The translations under genes and the position numbers were made by a program. From Azoarcus sp. DD4 (GTDB lineage: Bacteria; Pseudomonadota; Gammaproteobacteria; Burkholderiales; Rhodocyclaceae): 64,000 bases of DNA. Location: the NCBI RefSeq assembly GCF_006496635.1, contig NZ_CP022958.1:2480001-2544000 (forward strand), in the 5' to 3' direction. The notes beneath the pieces were generated by a model, which had not been told where the DNA came from, made no database searches, and saw only the letters and a list, made by a program, of their open reading frames with translations. This document shows, piece after piece, positions 15,765 to 23,763 of the stretch (positions are counted from its first letter, which is position 1; each line of letters begins with the position of its first letter).

Positions 15765-17789
15765 TCAGCCCTGATTCAACCGTTGAGCGAAGTCGATGAA
15801 CCAGTCCAGCGACTGGGGGTTCGCCATCGTGTCCCGGTTGGTGACCTTCTGCTCGGGTTGTCCGAGCAGAAGCTTCTTCACCGGCAACTCCAGTTTCTTG
15901 CCGGTCAGCGTGCGGGGAATCTCGGGAACCGCGAAGATCTCGTTGGGAACCATGCGGGCGGATGCTCCGGTGCGAATCGCGCTGCGGATGCTGCTGTCGA
16001 GCGCATCGTCCAGGATCGCGCCGGGCCGCAAGTGGACGAACAGGGCCATGTAGGACTCCCGGCCGAGATACTCGAGGTCGACCACCATGCTGTCGATGAT
16101 CTCCGGGACGGCCTCGACCGCGGCATAGATCTCCGCCGTTCCCATGCGGATGCCGTGGCGGTTGATGGTGGAGTCGGAGCGGCCGTAGATCACGCCGCCG
16201 GTCGCAGTTGGGCGCGGCACCAGCCTGAGCCAGTCTCCATGGCGCCAGATGCGGCTTCCGTCATCGCCACAGAAGGTGTCGAAATAGCTTTCGAGGTAGC
16301 GTGCGTTGTTCTTGTCGCCCCAGAAGTACAGGGGCATGGAGGGAAGGGGCCGGGTGCAGACCAGTTCGCCGACCTGGTCGTACACCGGCTTGCCCGCATC
16401 ATCGAACGCGTAGACCGCGGCGCCGAGGTTGCGGCACTGCATCTCGCCTTCGAAGACCGGGAGCGTCGGGGTGCCGTTGAGGAAGGCGCCCGCCACATCG
16501 GTGCCGCCGGAAACGCAGCACAGCCAGATGTCACGCTTCACCGCGTCGTAGATCCACCGATAGCAGTCGGGCGACAGTGGCGAACCGGTGGAGCCGAGGG
16601 TGCGCAATGCATCGAGCTCGAAAGCGTCGCCGGGGCGGATGTCGTTCTTGAGACAGTTGGCGTAGAACGCAGCGCCGGCGCAGAAGGTTGTGATCCGGTT
16701 GCGTTCGACAAAGCGCCACATGTGCTGCCAGTCCGGCGTAGCGGCGCTGCCGGTGACGCTACCGTCATAAAGGCAGATCGTCGCACCCACCAGCAGGCCG
16801 CTGAGCTGGACGTTCCAGACCATCCAGCCTGTGCTCGAAATCCAGAAGAAGCGATCACCGGGCGACAGGTCGGTATGTATGTCGCACGACAGCAGCATGT
16901 TCATCAGGATGCCGCCGTGCCCATAGACGATGGCCTTGGGCAGGCCGGTGGTGCCTGACGAGTAGAGGATCCACAGCGGATGATCGAAGGGAAGCTGGAC
17001 TGTCTGCAGCGGGGCGGCGGCTGCGATCGCTGTGCTCCAGTCCAAGGCCGCCAGCGCCGGGGGCACTGCCAGCCCGGCCGCCAGCAGCGGTATGTGAATC
17101 ACGGCCTGCAGACTGGGTAGCGCTTCGATCAGGCGGGTCGCTTCGGCGTGCCGCGCGTAGGGCTTGCCGCCGTGCCGATAACCATCGCAGGCGATCAGGA
17201 CCTTGGGTTCGATCTGTGCAAAGCGGTTGATGATGTTGGCCACCCCCATGTCGGGCGACGAGATCGACCAGATCGCGCCGAGGCTGGCCACGGCAAGGAA
17301 GGCGATGACGGCGTGCGGCACGTTGGGCAAGTACGCGCACACGCGGTCACCGGGGCCCACGCCGTGGGCCCGCAGCGTCGCCGCCAACGCGCCGACCTGG
17401 CGTTCGAGCTCCGACCAGCTGATTTCGCCCTGTCCGGCGGATTCGCTGTCAAACAGGATTGCAGGGGTCTGCAGGTCGCGATGGCGGAAGACCTGGTCCG
17501 CCAGATTGAGTTGCGCGCCTTCGAACCAGCGCGCGCCGGGCATGCGCTCGTCTTGCAGTACGCGCTCGTAGGGATGACTGGCCTGGATGTCGTAGTAGTC
17601 CCAGAGCGCGCCCCAGAACGCGTCGAGGTCGGTCACCGACCATTGCCACAGGCTTTCGTAGTCCGCGAAGGCCAGACCCCGATTCGTCCTCAGCCAGTTC
17701 TGGAAGGCGGTAAGTCGGGAGCTGGCGACGCGCTCCGCGGAGGGTTGCCAGAGTGCCTGGGCGGCGGGGGCAGGAATGGTAGAGGTCAT
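15765..17789 (-). CDS. aacS: Acetoacetyl-CoA synthetase
   Basis: Activates acetoacetate to acetoacetyl-CoA with ATP in the cytoplasm. The 674-aa ANL-superfamily protein has the long N-terminal segment of acetoacetyl-CoA ligases ('LWQPSAERVASSRLTAFQNWL', 'WDYYDI'), the P-loop 'LYSSGTTGLPKAIV', the 'SSTGWMVWN' block and the C-terminal catalytic lysine region 'LTGKKLELPVKK'. The ATG at 17789 is 7 bp after the thiolase stop. Linkage to thiolase and a ring-cleavage cluster suggests it recovers acetoacetate released by the FAH-type hydrolase or a later step. Confidence 0.93.
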   Translation of the reverse strand: MTSTIPAPAAQALWQPSAERVASSRLTAFQNWLRTNRGLAFADYESLWQWSVTDLDAFWGALWDYYDIQASHPYERVLQDERMPGARWFEGAQLNLADQVFRHRDLQTPAILFDSESAGQGEISWSELERQVGALAATLRAHGVGPGDRVCAYLPNVPHAVIAFLAVASLGAIWSISSPDMGVANIINRFAQIEPKVLIACDGYRHGGKPYARHAEATRLIEALPSLQAVIHIPLLAAGLAVPPALAALDWSTAIAAAAPLQTVQLPFDHPLWILYSSGTTGLPKAIVYGHGGILMNMLLSCDIHTDLSPGDRFFWISSTGWMVWNVQLSGLLVGATICLYDGSVTGSAATPDWQHMWRFVERNRITTFCAGAAFYANCLKNDIRPGDAFELDALRTLGSTGSPLSPDCYRWIYDAVKRDIWLCCVSGGTDVAGAFLNGTPTLPVFEGEMQCRNLGAAVYAFDDAGKPVYDQVGELVCTRPLPSMPLYFWGDKNNARYLESYFDTFCGDDGSRIWRHGDWLRLVPRPTATGGVIYGRSDSTINRHGIRMGTAEIYAAVEAVPEIIDSMVVDLEYLGRESYMALFVHLRPGAILDDALDSSIRSAIRTGASARMVPNEIFAVPEIPRTLTGKKLELPVKKLLLGQPEQKVTNRDTMANPQSLDWFIDFAQRLNQG

Positions 17790-17796
17790 GGTTTGC

Positions 17797-18978
17797 TCAC
17801 AGCGTTTCGAACAGACCGGCGGCACCCATGCCGCCGCCGATGCACATGGTCACCACCACGCGCTTTACCTGCCGGCGCCGGGCTTCAAGCAGGCCGGAAC
17901 CAATCAGGCGGGCGCCGGAAACGCCATACGGGTGCCCGAGCGCGATGGCGCCGCCATTCACGTTGAGCCGATCCAGCGGGATGCCCAGCACGTCGGCGCA
18001 GTGCAGTACCTGGACGGCGAAGGCTTCGTTCAGCTCCCACAGATCGATGTCTTCCACCTTGAGTCCGGTGCGGGCGAGGAGCTTGGGAACCGCGTGGACC
18101 GGCCCGATCCCCATCACTTCCGGTTCGCAGCCGGCGACGGCGAATGCGCGGAAGCGGCCCAGCGGTTCCAGCCCGAGCTGCTCGGCGCGGCGGCTGCTCA
18201 TGACGACCACGGCCGCGGCGCCGTCGGACAACTGGCTGGCGTTGCCGGCGGCGACGGTGCCGCCTTCGATCGCCGGGCGGATGTCGCTGACGCCGGCCAG
18301 TGTCGTGTCGGCGCGGATGCCTTCGTCCGCGGTCACGGTGAGGTCGCGCTGGCCGACCGGCTCGCGGGTCTTCGGATCGAAGACGTCCATGCGGGTGTGC
18401 ACCGGCACGATCTCTTCGGCCAGCCGGCCGCTTGCCTGCGCGGCCGCGGCCAACTGCTGGCTGCGCACGCCGTATTCGTCCTGCCGCTCGCGGCTCATTC
18501 GATAGCGGCGCGCGACTTCCTCCGCCGTTTCGAGCATCCCCCAGTACACCGCCGGGCGAGCCGCGCGCAACGCACTGTCCTCGAGCAGGTGGCGGTTCAT
18601 GTGGGGCGCGATCGCACTGATGGATTCGACGCCGCCGGCGATGAAGGTTTCGCCTTCACCACTGGCGATGCGTTGCGCAGCGAGCGCCACCGACTGCAGG
18701 CCGCTGGCGCAGAAGCGGTTGACGGTCAGGCCGGGAACGCCATCCGGCAGTCCGGCGGCATGTACGGCCTGGCGCGCGATGTTGAGACCGGTTGCGCCTT
18801 CCGGAAAGCCGCAACCGAGGATGAGGTCCTCGACTTCGTCGGCGGCAATGCGCGCGGCGGCGAGGGCTGCCCGGATGGGGGCGGCGGCGAGTGTCGCGCC
18901 GTGCGTCGCATTGAACCCTCCACGAAAGGACTTGGTAAGCGCAGTTCGCGCGTAGGAAACGATGACGGCGTCGGTCAT
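17797..18978 (-). CDS. Acetyl-CoA acetyltransferase (thiolase)
   Basis: 393-aa thiolase that would split acetoacetyl-CoA to two acetyl-CoA, or act on a longer 3-ketoacyl-CoA. The nucleophile is Cys90 (NRFCASGLQ); the second active-site His is in 'NGGAIALGHPYG' and the general-base Cys in 'TMCIGGGMG'. GGAG precedes the ATG. It is co-transcribed with aacS and divergent from the DUF1302 gene across an AT-rich promoter region. Confidence 0.93.
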   Translation of the reverse strand: MTDAVIVSYARTALTKSFRGGFNATHGATLAAAPIRAALAAARIAADEVEDLILGCGFPEGATGLNIARQAVHAAGLPDGVPGLTVNRFCASGLQSVALAAQRIASGEGETFIAGGVESISAIAPHMNRHLLEDSALRAARPAVYWGMLETAEEVARRYRMSRERQDEYGVRSQQLAAAAQASGRLAEEIVPVHTRMDVFDPKTREPVGQRDLTVTADEGIRADTTLAGVSDIRPAIEGGTVAAGNASQLSDGAAAVVVMSSRRAEQLGLEPLGRFRAFAVAGCEPEVMGIGPVHAVPKLLARTGLKVEDIDLWELNEAFAVQVLHCADVLGIPLDRLNVNGGAIALGHPYGVSGARLIGSGLLEARRRQVKRVVVTMCIGGGMGAAGLFETL

Positions 18979-19060
18979 GCGGAAGCTCCGTTACTGGGGA
19001 CTCGCGTTGATGGTGCCGGGGTGGAACGGCCGCGGCGGTGTGGGTGGTGTTGCACTTAAG

Positions 19061-19098
19061 ATCGATAAAATAATAGTTATTTTTTATTTATCGATAAA
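19061..19098. promoter_or_regulatory. Paired GntR operators near the thiolase promoter
   Basis: ATCGATAAAA at 19061-19070 and the perfect 12-bp palindrome TTTATCGATAAA at 19087-19098 form an imperfect inverted repeat around an AT-rich centre. They lie about 85-120 bp upstream of the thiolase start codon. Confidence 0.55.
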
Positions 19099-19293
19099 AA
19101 ATGTCTCATGTCAACTTTCCGGATAGAAACCCATGAAGTGATGAGTTCCTGGGTCTCCCTGTTCCGCTGTCCAGTGGGGATGACAGGACTCGGCGAAGGC
19201 CGTCTTCGTCCACGAGTGACCGTGTTTGCCAATTATTGTCGCTAGATGTCTTGCTATAAGTAAAAAATCGTGTAAAAGTTAAAAAAAACTAAA

Positions 19294-19303
19294 TTATCGA
19301 TAA
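19294..19303. promoter_or_regulatory. GntR operator upstream of the DUF1302 gene
   Basis: Perfect 10-bp palindrome TTATCGATAA within an A-rich stretch, 145 bp upstream of the DUF1302 start codon, placed to control the long plus-strand gene train. Confidence 0.55.
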
Positions 19304-19447
19304 AAAAGTGTGATCTGCGAGATCGCATCTACGAGGCAGGGCAGGGAAGACAGTTGGTAGCAATTCATCGCGCCTGTCTTGACTGTGCCCCGAACACGTC
19401 ACGTCGCAGCGCTGTAACTGGCTGCGCACCAGTGGAGGTGGAGACAG

Positions 19448-21124
19448 ATGTACGAAAGAAGGAAGACGAGGTTTGCCGCGCGGTCGTCGGGCGTATTGAC
19501 GGCGGTCGCGATGGGGGTGCTGTCGTTCGGCGCAGGCGTGCCTACATCGCACGCTTTCCAGCTCGACACGGCTGATCCCGATCTGCAAATACGTTGGGAC
19601 AACACGGTGAAGTACACCGCCGGGTGGCGCGTCAAGGGCCAGGACGCCGGCTTGGTGGACCAGGTGAACGCCAATGACGGAAATCTGAATTTCGATCGAG
19701 GCTTGATCAGCAACCGACTGGACCTGCTGTCCGAACTCGACGTCGTGTACCGCAACTTCGGCCTGCGTCTGTCCGGCGCTGCGTGGTACGACAGTGTCTA
19801 TATGGGGCATAACGATCGTCCCAACGACGGCACCAACAACCCCGGTTCGGTTGATTACGACGAGTTCACCGATCGTGCACGTCGCATTCACGGGCGCAGG
19901 GCGGAGCTGCTCGACGCCTTCGTGTTCGGTCGATTCGATCTGGCCGACAAACCGACAACGGTCCGGCTCGGCCGACATGCCCAGGTGTGGGGCGAGAGCC
20001 TCTTCTTCGGGGCCAACGCGATCGCCGGCGCCATGGCTCCGGTCGACGTGGTCAAGCTGTCCTCGGTGCCGAGCACGCAGTTCAAGGAGGCCATCCGCCC
20101 GGTCAGCCAGCTGTCCGGGCAGGTCCAGCTGTCGTCCGACGTGTCGCTCGGCGCCTACTACCAGTTGCGCTGGGAGGCCAACCGGCTGCCGGCGGCGGGC
20201 AGCTATTTTTCCGGCGTCGATACCGCGCCGACCGGTGGGGAGCGCCTGCTGCTTGGGCTGCCGGTGCCCCCGTTCGCCGCGGCCGATGCGCGGCAGCTTG
20301 CCGACGAGGAGGCCAAGGATTCCGGGCAGGGCGGCGTACAACTGAAATTGAGGGCGGGCGAGACCGACCTCGGTTTCTATCTGGTCCGCTTCCATAGCAA
20401 GAGTTTTCAGCAGGTCGTCAATCTCGGTCTGATGGGGCCGGCGGTCACGCCGGTTTCGTACCGGCTGAATTACCACGAGGGCATCACCGCACTCGGTGCG
20501 AGTTTCAGCCGGACATTCGGAGACCTCAACCTGGCCGGCGAGGCGTCCGTCCGCCGTAATCAAGACCTGGCGAGCAGCCAGGCCGTCGATACCAGCGCGC
20601 TCGGTGGGGCGGCCACCAACAACAGCAGCAATCCCGCCTACGCGGTGGGCAAGACTGCCCATGTAAACCTTTCGGCCTTGTGGTCGGTACCGCCCAGCGA
20701 ATTGTTCCCCGAGGCGACTTTCGTCGGCGAGATCGCATGGAACCGGGTTCTCGAGGTCACCAAGAACAAGTCGGCGCTGGACCCCAACGCAACGAGGGAT
20801 GCGGTTGCCTTGCGGATGACCTTCGAACCCACCTATCGGCAGGTGCTGCCCGGTCTGGACATCAGCGTTCCTGTCGGTATCGGTTACTCGCCCAGAGGGT
20901 CGCGTTCGATGGCGCTGGGGCCCGGGGTGATGCCGGCCGACGGTGGCGGCGACATCTCGCTCGGCATCAACGGCATCTATCTCGATCAGTGGCGCATCAG
21001 CCTCAACTACACCCATTACTACGGCGCGGCAGACCAGTTCCTGACGGACGCGAGCACCTTCAGCTACAAGCAGTACATGAAGGATCGCGACTTCGTCACG
21101 TTCTCGGTGAACCGCAGCTTCTGA
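19448..21124 (+). CDS. DUF1302 family outer-membrane protein
   Basis: 558-aa secreted protein with an N-terminal signal sequence (basic start, hydrophobic core at about 14-30, probable cleavage after SHA near residue 36) and alternating beta-strand-like, aromatic- and Gly-rich sequence up to a C-terminal phenylalanine (VNRSF), suggestive of an outer-membrane barrel. Family DUF1302 has no firmly established function, but commonly sits with DUF1329, a YCF48-like protein and an MMPL transporter in catabolic loci for hydrophobic substrates. GGAGGTGGAGACAG precedes the ATG. It is the first gene of the plus-strand train, under a putative GntR operator. Confidence 0.85.
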   Translation: MYERRKTRFAARSSGVLTAVAMGVLSFGAGVPTSHAFQLDTADPDLQIRWDNTVKYTAGWRVKGQDAGLVDQVNANDGNLNFDRGLISNRLDLLSELDVVYRNFGLRLSGAAWYDSVYMGHNDRPNDGTNNPGSVDYDEFTDRARRIHGRRAELLDAFVFGRFDLADKPTTVRLGRHAQVWGESLFFGANAIAGAMAPVDVVKLSSVPSTQFKEAIRPVSQLSGQVQLSSDVSLGAYYQLRWEANRLPAAGSYFSGVDTAPTGGERLLLGLPVPPFAAADARQLADEEAKDSGQGGVQLKLRAGETDLGFYLVRFHSKSFQQVVNLGLMGPAVTPVSYRLNYHEGITALGASFSRTFGDLNLAGEASVRRNQDLASSQAVDTSALGGAATNNSSNPAYAVGKTAHVNLSALWSVPPSELFPEATFVGEIAWNRVLEVTKNKSALDPNATRDAVALRMTFEPTYRQVLPGLDISVPVGIGYSPRGSRSMALGPGVMPADGGGDISLGINGIYLDQWRISLNYTHYYGAADQFLTDASTFSYKQYMKDRDFVTFSVNRSF

Positions 21125-21136
21125 GGAGACGGAGAC

Positions 21137-22498
21137 ATGACACGCAAGGCACGCATCGCGTTTGTATCGGTGGCAGCTGCAGTGGGGCTGGCGATCGGAA
21201 TGCCGGTCGCACACGGCGCCGACGCAGCGAAGCTCAAGGCCACGCTGACCCCTTTCGGCGCGGAACGCGCGGGCAACAAGGACGGCAGCATTCCGGCCTG
21301 GGAAGGCGGTTACAGCAATTCCAAGGAGGGCATCAATGCCGCCGGGCGCCGTATCGACCCCTTCGCGTCCGACAAGCCGCTCTACGCCATCTCCGCGAAG
21401 AACATGGCGCAGTACGAAGGCAAGCTGTCCGAAGGCATCAAGGCGATGCTGCAGAAGTACCCCGACTTCCGGCTCGATGTCTATCCGACCCGGCGTACCG
21501 CGGCCGCCCCCCAGTGGGTCTATGACAACACCGCACGCAATGCGGCCGAAGGCAAGCTGGTCGATGGCGGCGCGGGGCCGCAGCCGGCCAACGTGTATGG
21601 TGGCGTTCCCTTTCCCATTCCGTCGTCCGGCATCGAAGCCGTCTGGAATCACGAGCTTCGCTGGCGACCGCCGTCCTTCCAGGTCGACCGCTTCCACGGC
21701 TACATGGTGACGGCGGAAGGGCGTCCCGTTCAGGTGCTGGAATCGACCAACGAGGAGCAGACCGCGTACTACCTCAAGGATGGGGAGAAGCAGTTCAACG
21801 GCGAGTACTGGCTGGTTCGCTCGTTCAACTCCGGGCCGCCGATCCGTGCCGGCGAGGGCATCGTCGGCCGCCAGAACCTCGACGAGAGCAAGACCAGCAC
21901 CTGGGTGTATCTCACCGGCCAGCGCCGGGTCCGCAAGCTGCCGAACTCCTGCTGCGACACGCCGACGCCTTTCTCGGCGGGGATCGTGAGCTTTGACGAG
22001 GTCACCGTCTTCAATGCGCGCAAGGACCGCTTCAACTGGAAGCTGGTGGGCAAGCAGGAGATGTACATCCCGTACAACAGCAATCGCACCCTGGTGCCGG
22101 CCAAGGATGCGGACGTTGTCGGCGCCCACTTCCTCAACCCCGACCATGTGCGCTGGGAGTTGCACCGCGTGTGGGTGGTGGAGGCGACGCTGAAGGAGGG
22201 CGAGCGCCACACCTCGCCGAAGAGCCGCTACTACCTGGACGAAGACACCTGGACCGCCGTGCTGGCCGACCGCTGGGATGCCAACGGCGCGCTCTGGCGG
22301 GTGCCTTTCATGCTGCCGATCGTGATGCCCGAGGTGCCGGCGGTAATGGGCATGGTGTGGGGCGCCTACGACCTCAATTCCGGCTCCATGTTCGTCAATC
22401 GCCTGGTGAATGAAAGCCCGAACCAGATCCGGGTGACCGAACCCTTCCGAGATTCGATCTTCACGCCGGACGGCATGGTGGGGGCAGGGGTGCGCTGA
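21137..22498 (+). CDS. DUF1329 family periplasmic or outer-membrane-associated protein
   Basis: 453-aa protein with a signal peptide (cleavage likely after AHG, residue 27) and the DUF1329 fold, which is distantly related to LolA/LolB-type lipid carriers. Recognisable blocks are 'LTPFGAERAGNKDGSIPAWEGG' near the mature N-terminus and 'LPNSCCDTPTPFSAGI', 'RYYLDEDTW' later. It lies 12 bp after DUF1302 with a strong GGAGACGGAGAC ribosome site. A role in carrying a hydrophobic ligand across the envelope is plausible from family and context only. Confidence 0.85.
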   Translation: MTRKARIAFVSVAAAVGLAIGMPVAHGADAAKLKATLTPFGAERAGNKDGSIPAWEGGYSNSKEGINAAGRRIDPFASDKPLYAISAKNMAQYEGKLSEGIKAMLQKYPDFRLDVYPTRRTAAAPQWVYDNTARNAAEGKLVDGGAGPQPANVYGGVPFPIPSSGIEAVWNHELRWRPPSFQVDRFHGYMVTAEGRPVQVLESTNEEQTAYYLKDGEKQFNGEYWLVRSFNSGPPIRAGEGIVGRQNLDESKTSTWVYLTGQRRVRKLPNSCCDTPTPFSAGIVSFDEVTVFNARKDRFNWKLVGKQEMYIPYNSNRTLVPAKDADVVGAHFLNPDHVRWELHRVWVVEATLKEGERHTSPKSRYYLDEDTWTAVLADRWDANGALWRVPFMLPIVMPEVPAVMGMVWGAYDLNSGSMFVNRLVNESPNQIRVTEPFRDSIFTPDGMVGAGVR

Positions 22499-22665
22499 TC
22501 GCGGCGCCCAGAGCGGCGGTGTCCGCGCCACCGCTCGGCCGGTAGCGCGGACGCCGTTCGAAGCGCAAGCCGCGACTCGTCGGGCAGTCCGGGCCGCACG
22601 CTCATTCCTCCCGGTGCGCCCGGACTCCAACGGGTGTCCCGTTTCCCGAATACTGGGGATGTTCG

Positions 22666-23763
22666 ATGTTTGCATATTCAAGAATCCGGTCAGCCGGTTG
22701 GTTGGGCTGTCTGACGGCCGGGCTGGCGTACGTAGGCGTCTGCCATGCGGCGGGCGCGGTTGTCCCGCCCCTCGAGCGTCCAGCGACGATGCTGGTGGGC
22801 GAGCGCGCCCGGCAGGTGGCCTTTCAGTCGCTTGCGGTGGCGGATCGGCAGGTCTTTGCCGTGGGTGAGCGCGGCATCGCGCTGTATTCGGACGATGCCG
22901 GCAAGATGTGGCGGCAGGGGCAGGTCCCGGTGTCGGTGACGCTGACTGCCGTGTCCATGCTGACGCCCCAGGTGGGATGGGCCGTCGGCCATGGTGGCGT
23001 GGTCTTGCGCACCGAGGACGGTGGGCGGAACTGGTCGCGCCAGCTCGACGGCTTCGCCGCCATCCGCTTGCTGCAGGAGGCTGCAGCCGACGAGGTGGAT
23101 GTCGAGCTTCGCGAGCGGCGTACGGCCCTGGCCCAGCGTCTGGCCGAAGAGGGCGCTGACAAACCGCTTTTCGCTGTCCATGCGCTCGACCGCCAGACGG
23201 TCGTCGTCGTCGGCGCTTTCAACACGGCCTTTGTCAGCCGCGATGGCGGCAGGCAATGGTCGTCGCTGGCGGACCAATTGCCCAATCCCCGCGAAGGGCA
23301 TTGGTACGCCGTTGCCGGCGGCGGGCAGCGTTTCTACATCGCCGGCGAGTTCGGTCTGCTGCTGGGATCGCAGGATGCCGGCCGCAGTTTCGAGCGCGTC
23401 ACCCTGCCTTATGAGGGGAGCCTGTTCGCGTTGGCCGAGGACGGCCGGCGGCTGGTCGTGGGCGGTCTGCGCGGCAACGCTTTCGTGTCCGAGGACGGCG
23501 GCCGCAACTGGCGGCCGGTGACGGGGCTGGGTGAGGCTTCCATTACCGCCATCCGGACCGAGCCGGACGGCAGCTTCCTCATCGGGGACCAGGCCGGAGC
23601 CTTGTGGCGCCTCGCCGCCGAGGGAACGCGCGCCGAGCGTCTGCCGGCGCCGGTATTGCCGCCGGTGACCGACCTTGCCCGCACACCCGATGGCGCGGTC
23701 GTCGTCAGCAGTGTGGCGGGCGTGATCCGGCTGGGCGATACGACGGGAGAGCGCACGAAATGA
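22666..23763 (+). CDS. YCF48-like beta-propeller protein with BNR/Asp-box repeats
   Basis: 365-aa exported protein with a hydrophobic N-terminal segment (about residues 10-28). It contains five Asp-box-like repeats, S/T-x-D-x-G-x-x-W/F (SDDAGKMW, TEDGGRNW, SRDGGRQW, SQDAGRSF, SEDGGRNW), indicating a beta-propeller of the YCF48/photosystem-II-assembly-like family. Its stop codon overlaps the start of the MMPL transporter gene (ATGATG/TGA at 23760-23763). It is probably a periplasmic partner of that transporter; enzymatic activity is not expected. Confidence 0.85.
   Translation: MFAYSRIRSAGWLGCLTAGLAYVGVCHAAGAVVPPLERPATMLVGERARQVAFQSLAVADRQVFAVGERGIALYSDDAGKMWRQGQVPVSVTLTAVSMLTPQVGWAVGHGGVVLRTEDGGRNWSRQLDGFAAIRLLQEAAADEVDVELRERRTALAQRLAEEGADKPLFAVHALDRQTVVVVGAFNTAFVSRDGGRQWSSLADQLPNPREGHWYAVAGGGQRFYIAGEFGLLLGSQDAGRSFERVTLPYEGSLFALAEDGRRLVVGGLRGNAFVSEDGGRNWRPVTGLGEASITAIRTEPDGSFLIGDQAGALWRLAAEGTRAERLPAPVLPPVTDLARTPDGAVVVSSVAGVIRLGDTTGERTK

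Larger units (their letters stand above)
18979..19447. other. Divergent AT-rich promoter region (about 470 bp)
   Basis: Lies between the thiolase gene (minus) and the DUF1302 gene (plus). The segments 19055-19105 and 19250-19310 are conspicuously AT-rich in an otherwise GC-rich window and contain the TTATCGATAA palindromes. The DUF1302 transcript would have a leader of roughly 100-150 bases in which I see no obvious structure. No protein is recognisable in the gap. Confidence 0.75.

Noticed and set aside
22499..22665. GC-rich imperfect hairpin (GAGCGGCGGTG / CACCGCTC) after the DUF1329 gene as a terminator
   Set aside because: No T-tract and an imperfect stem; the downstream genes appear to continue the same transcription unit.
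19289..22681. 1130-codon minus-strand open frame opposite the DUF1302 and DUF1329 genes
   Set aside because: Antisense shadow spanning two well-supported plus-strand genes, with no ribosome site or recognisable domain.
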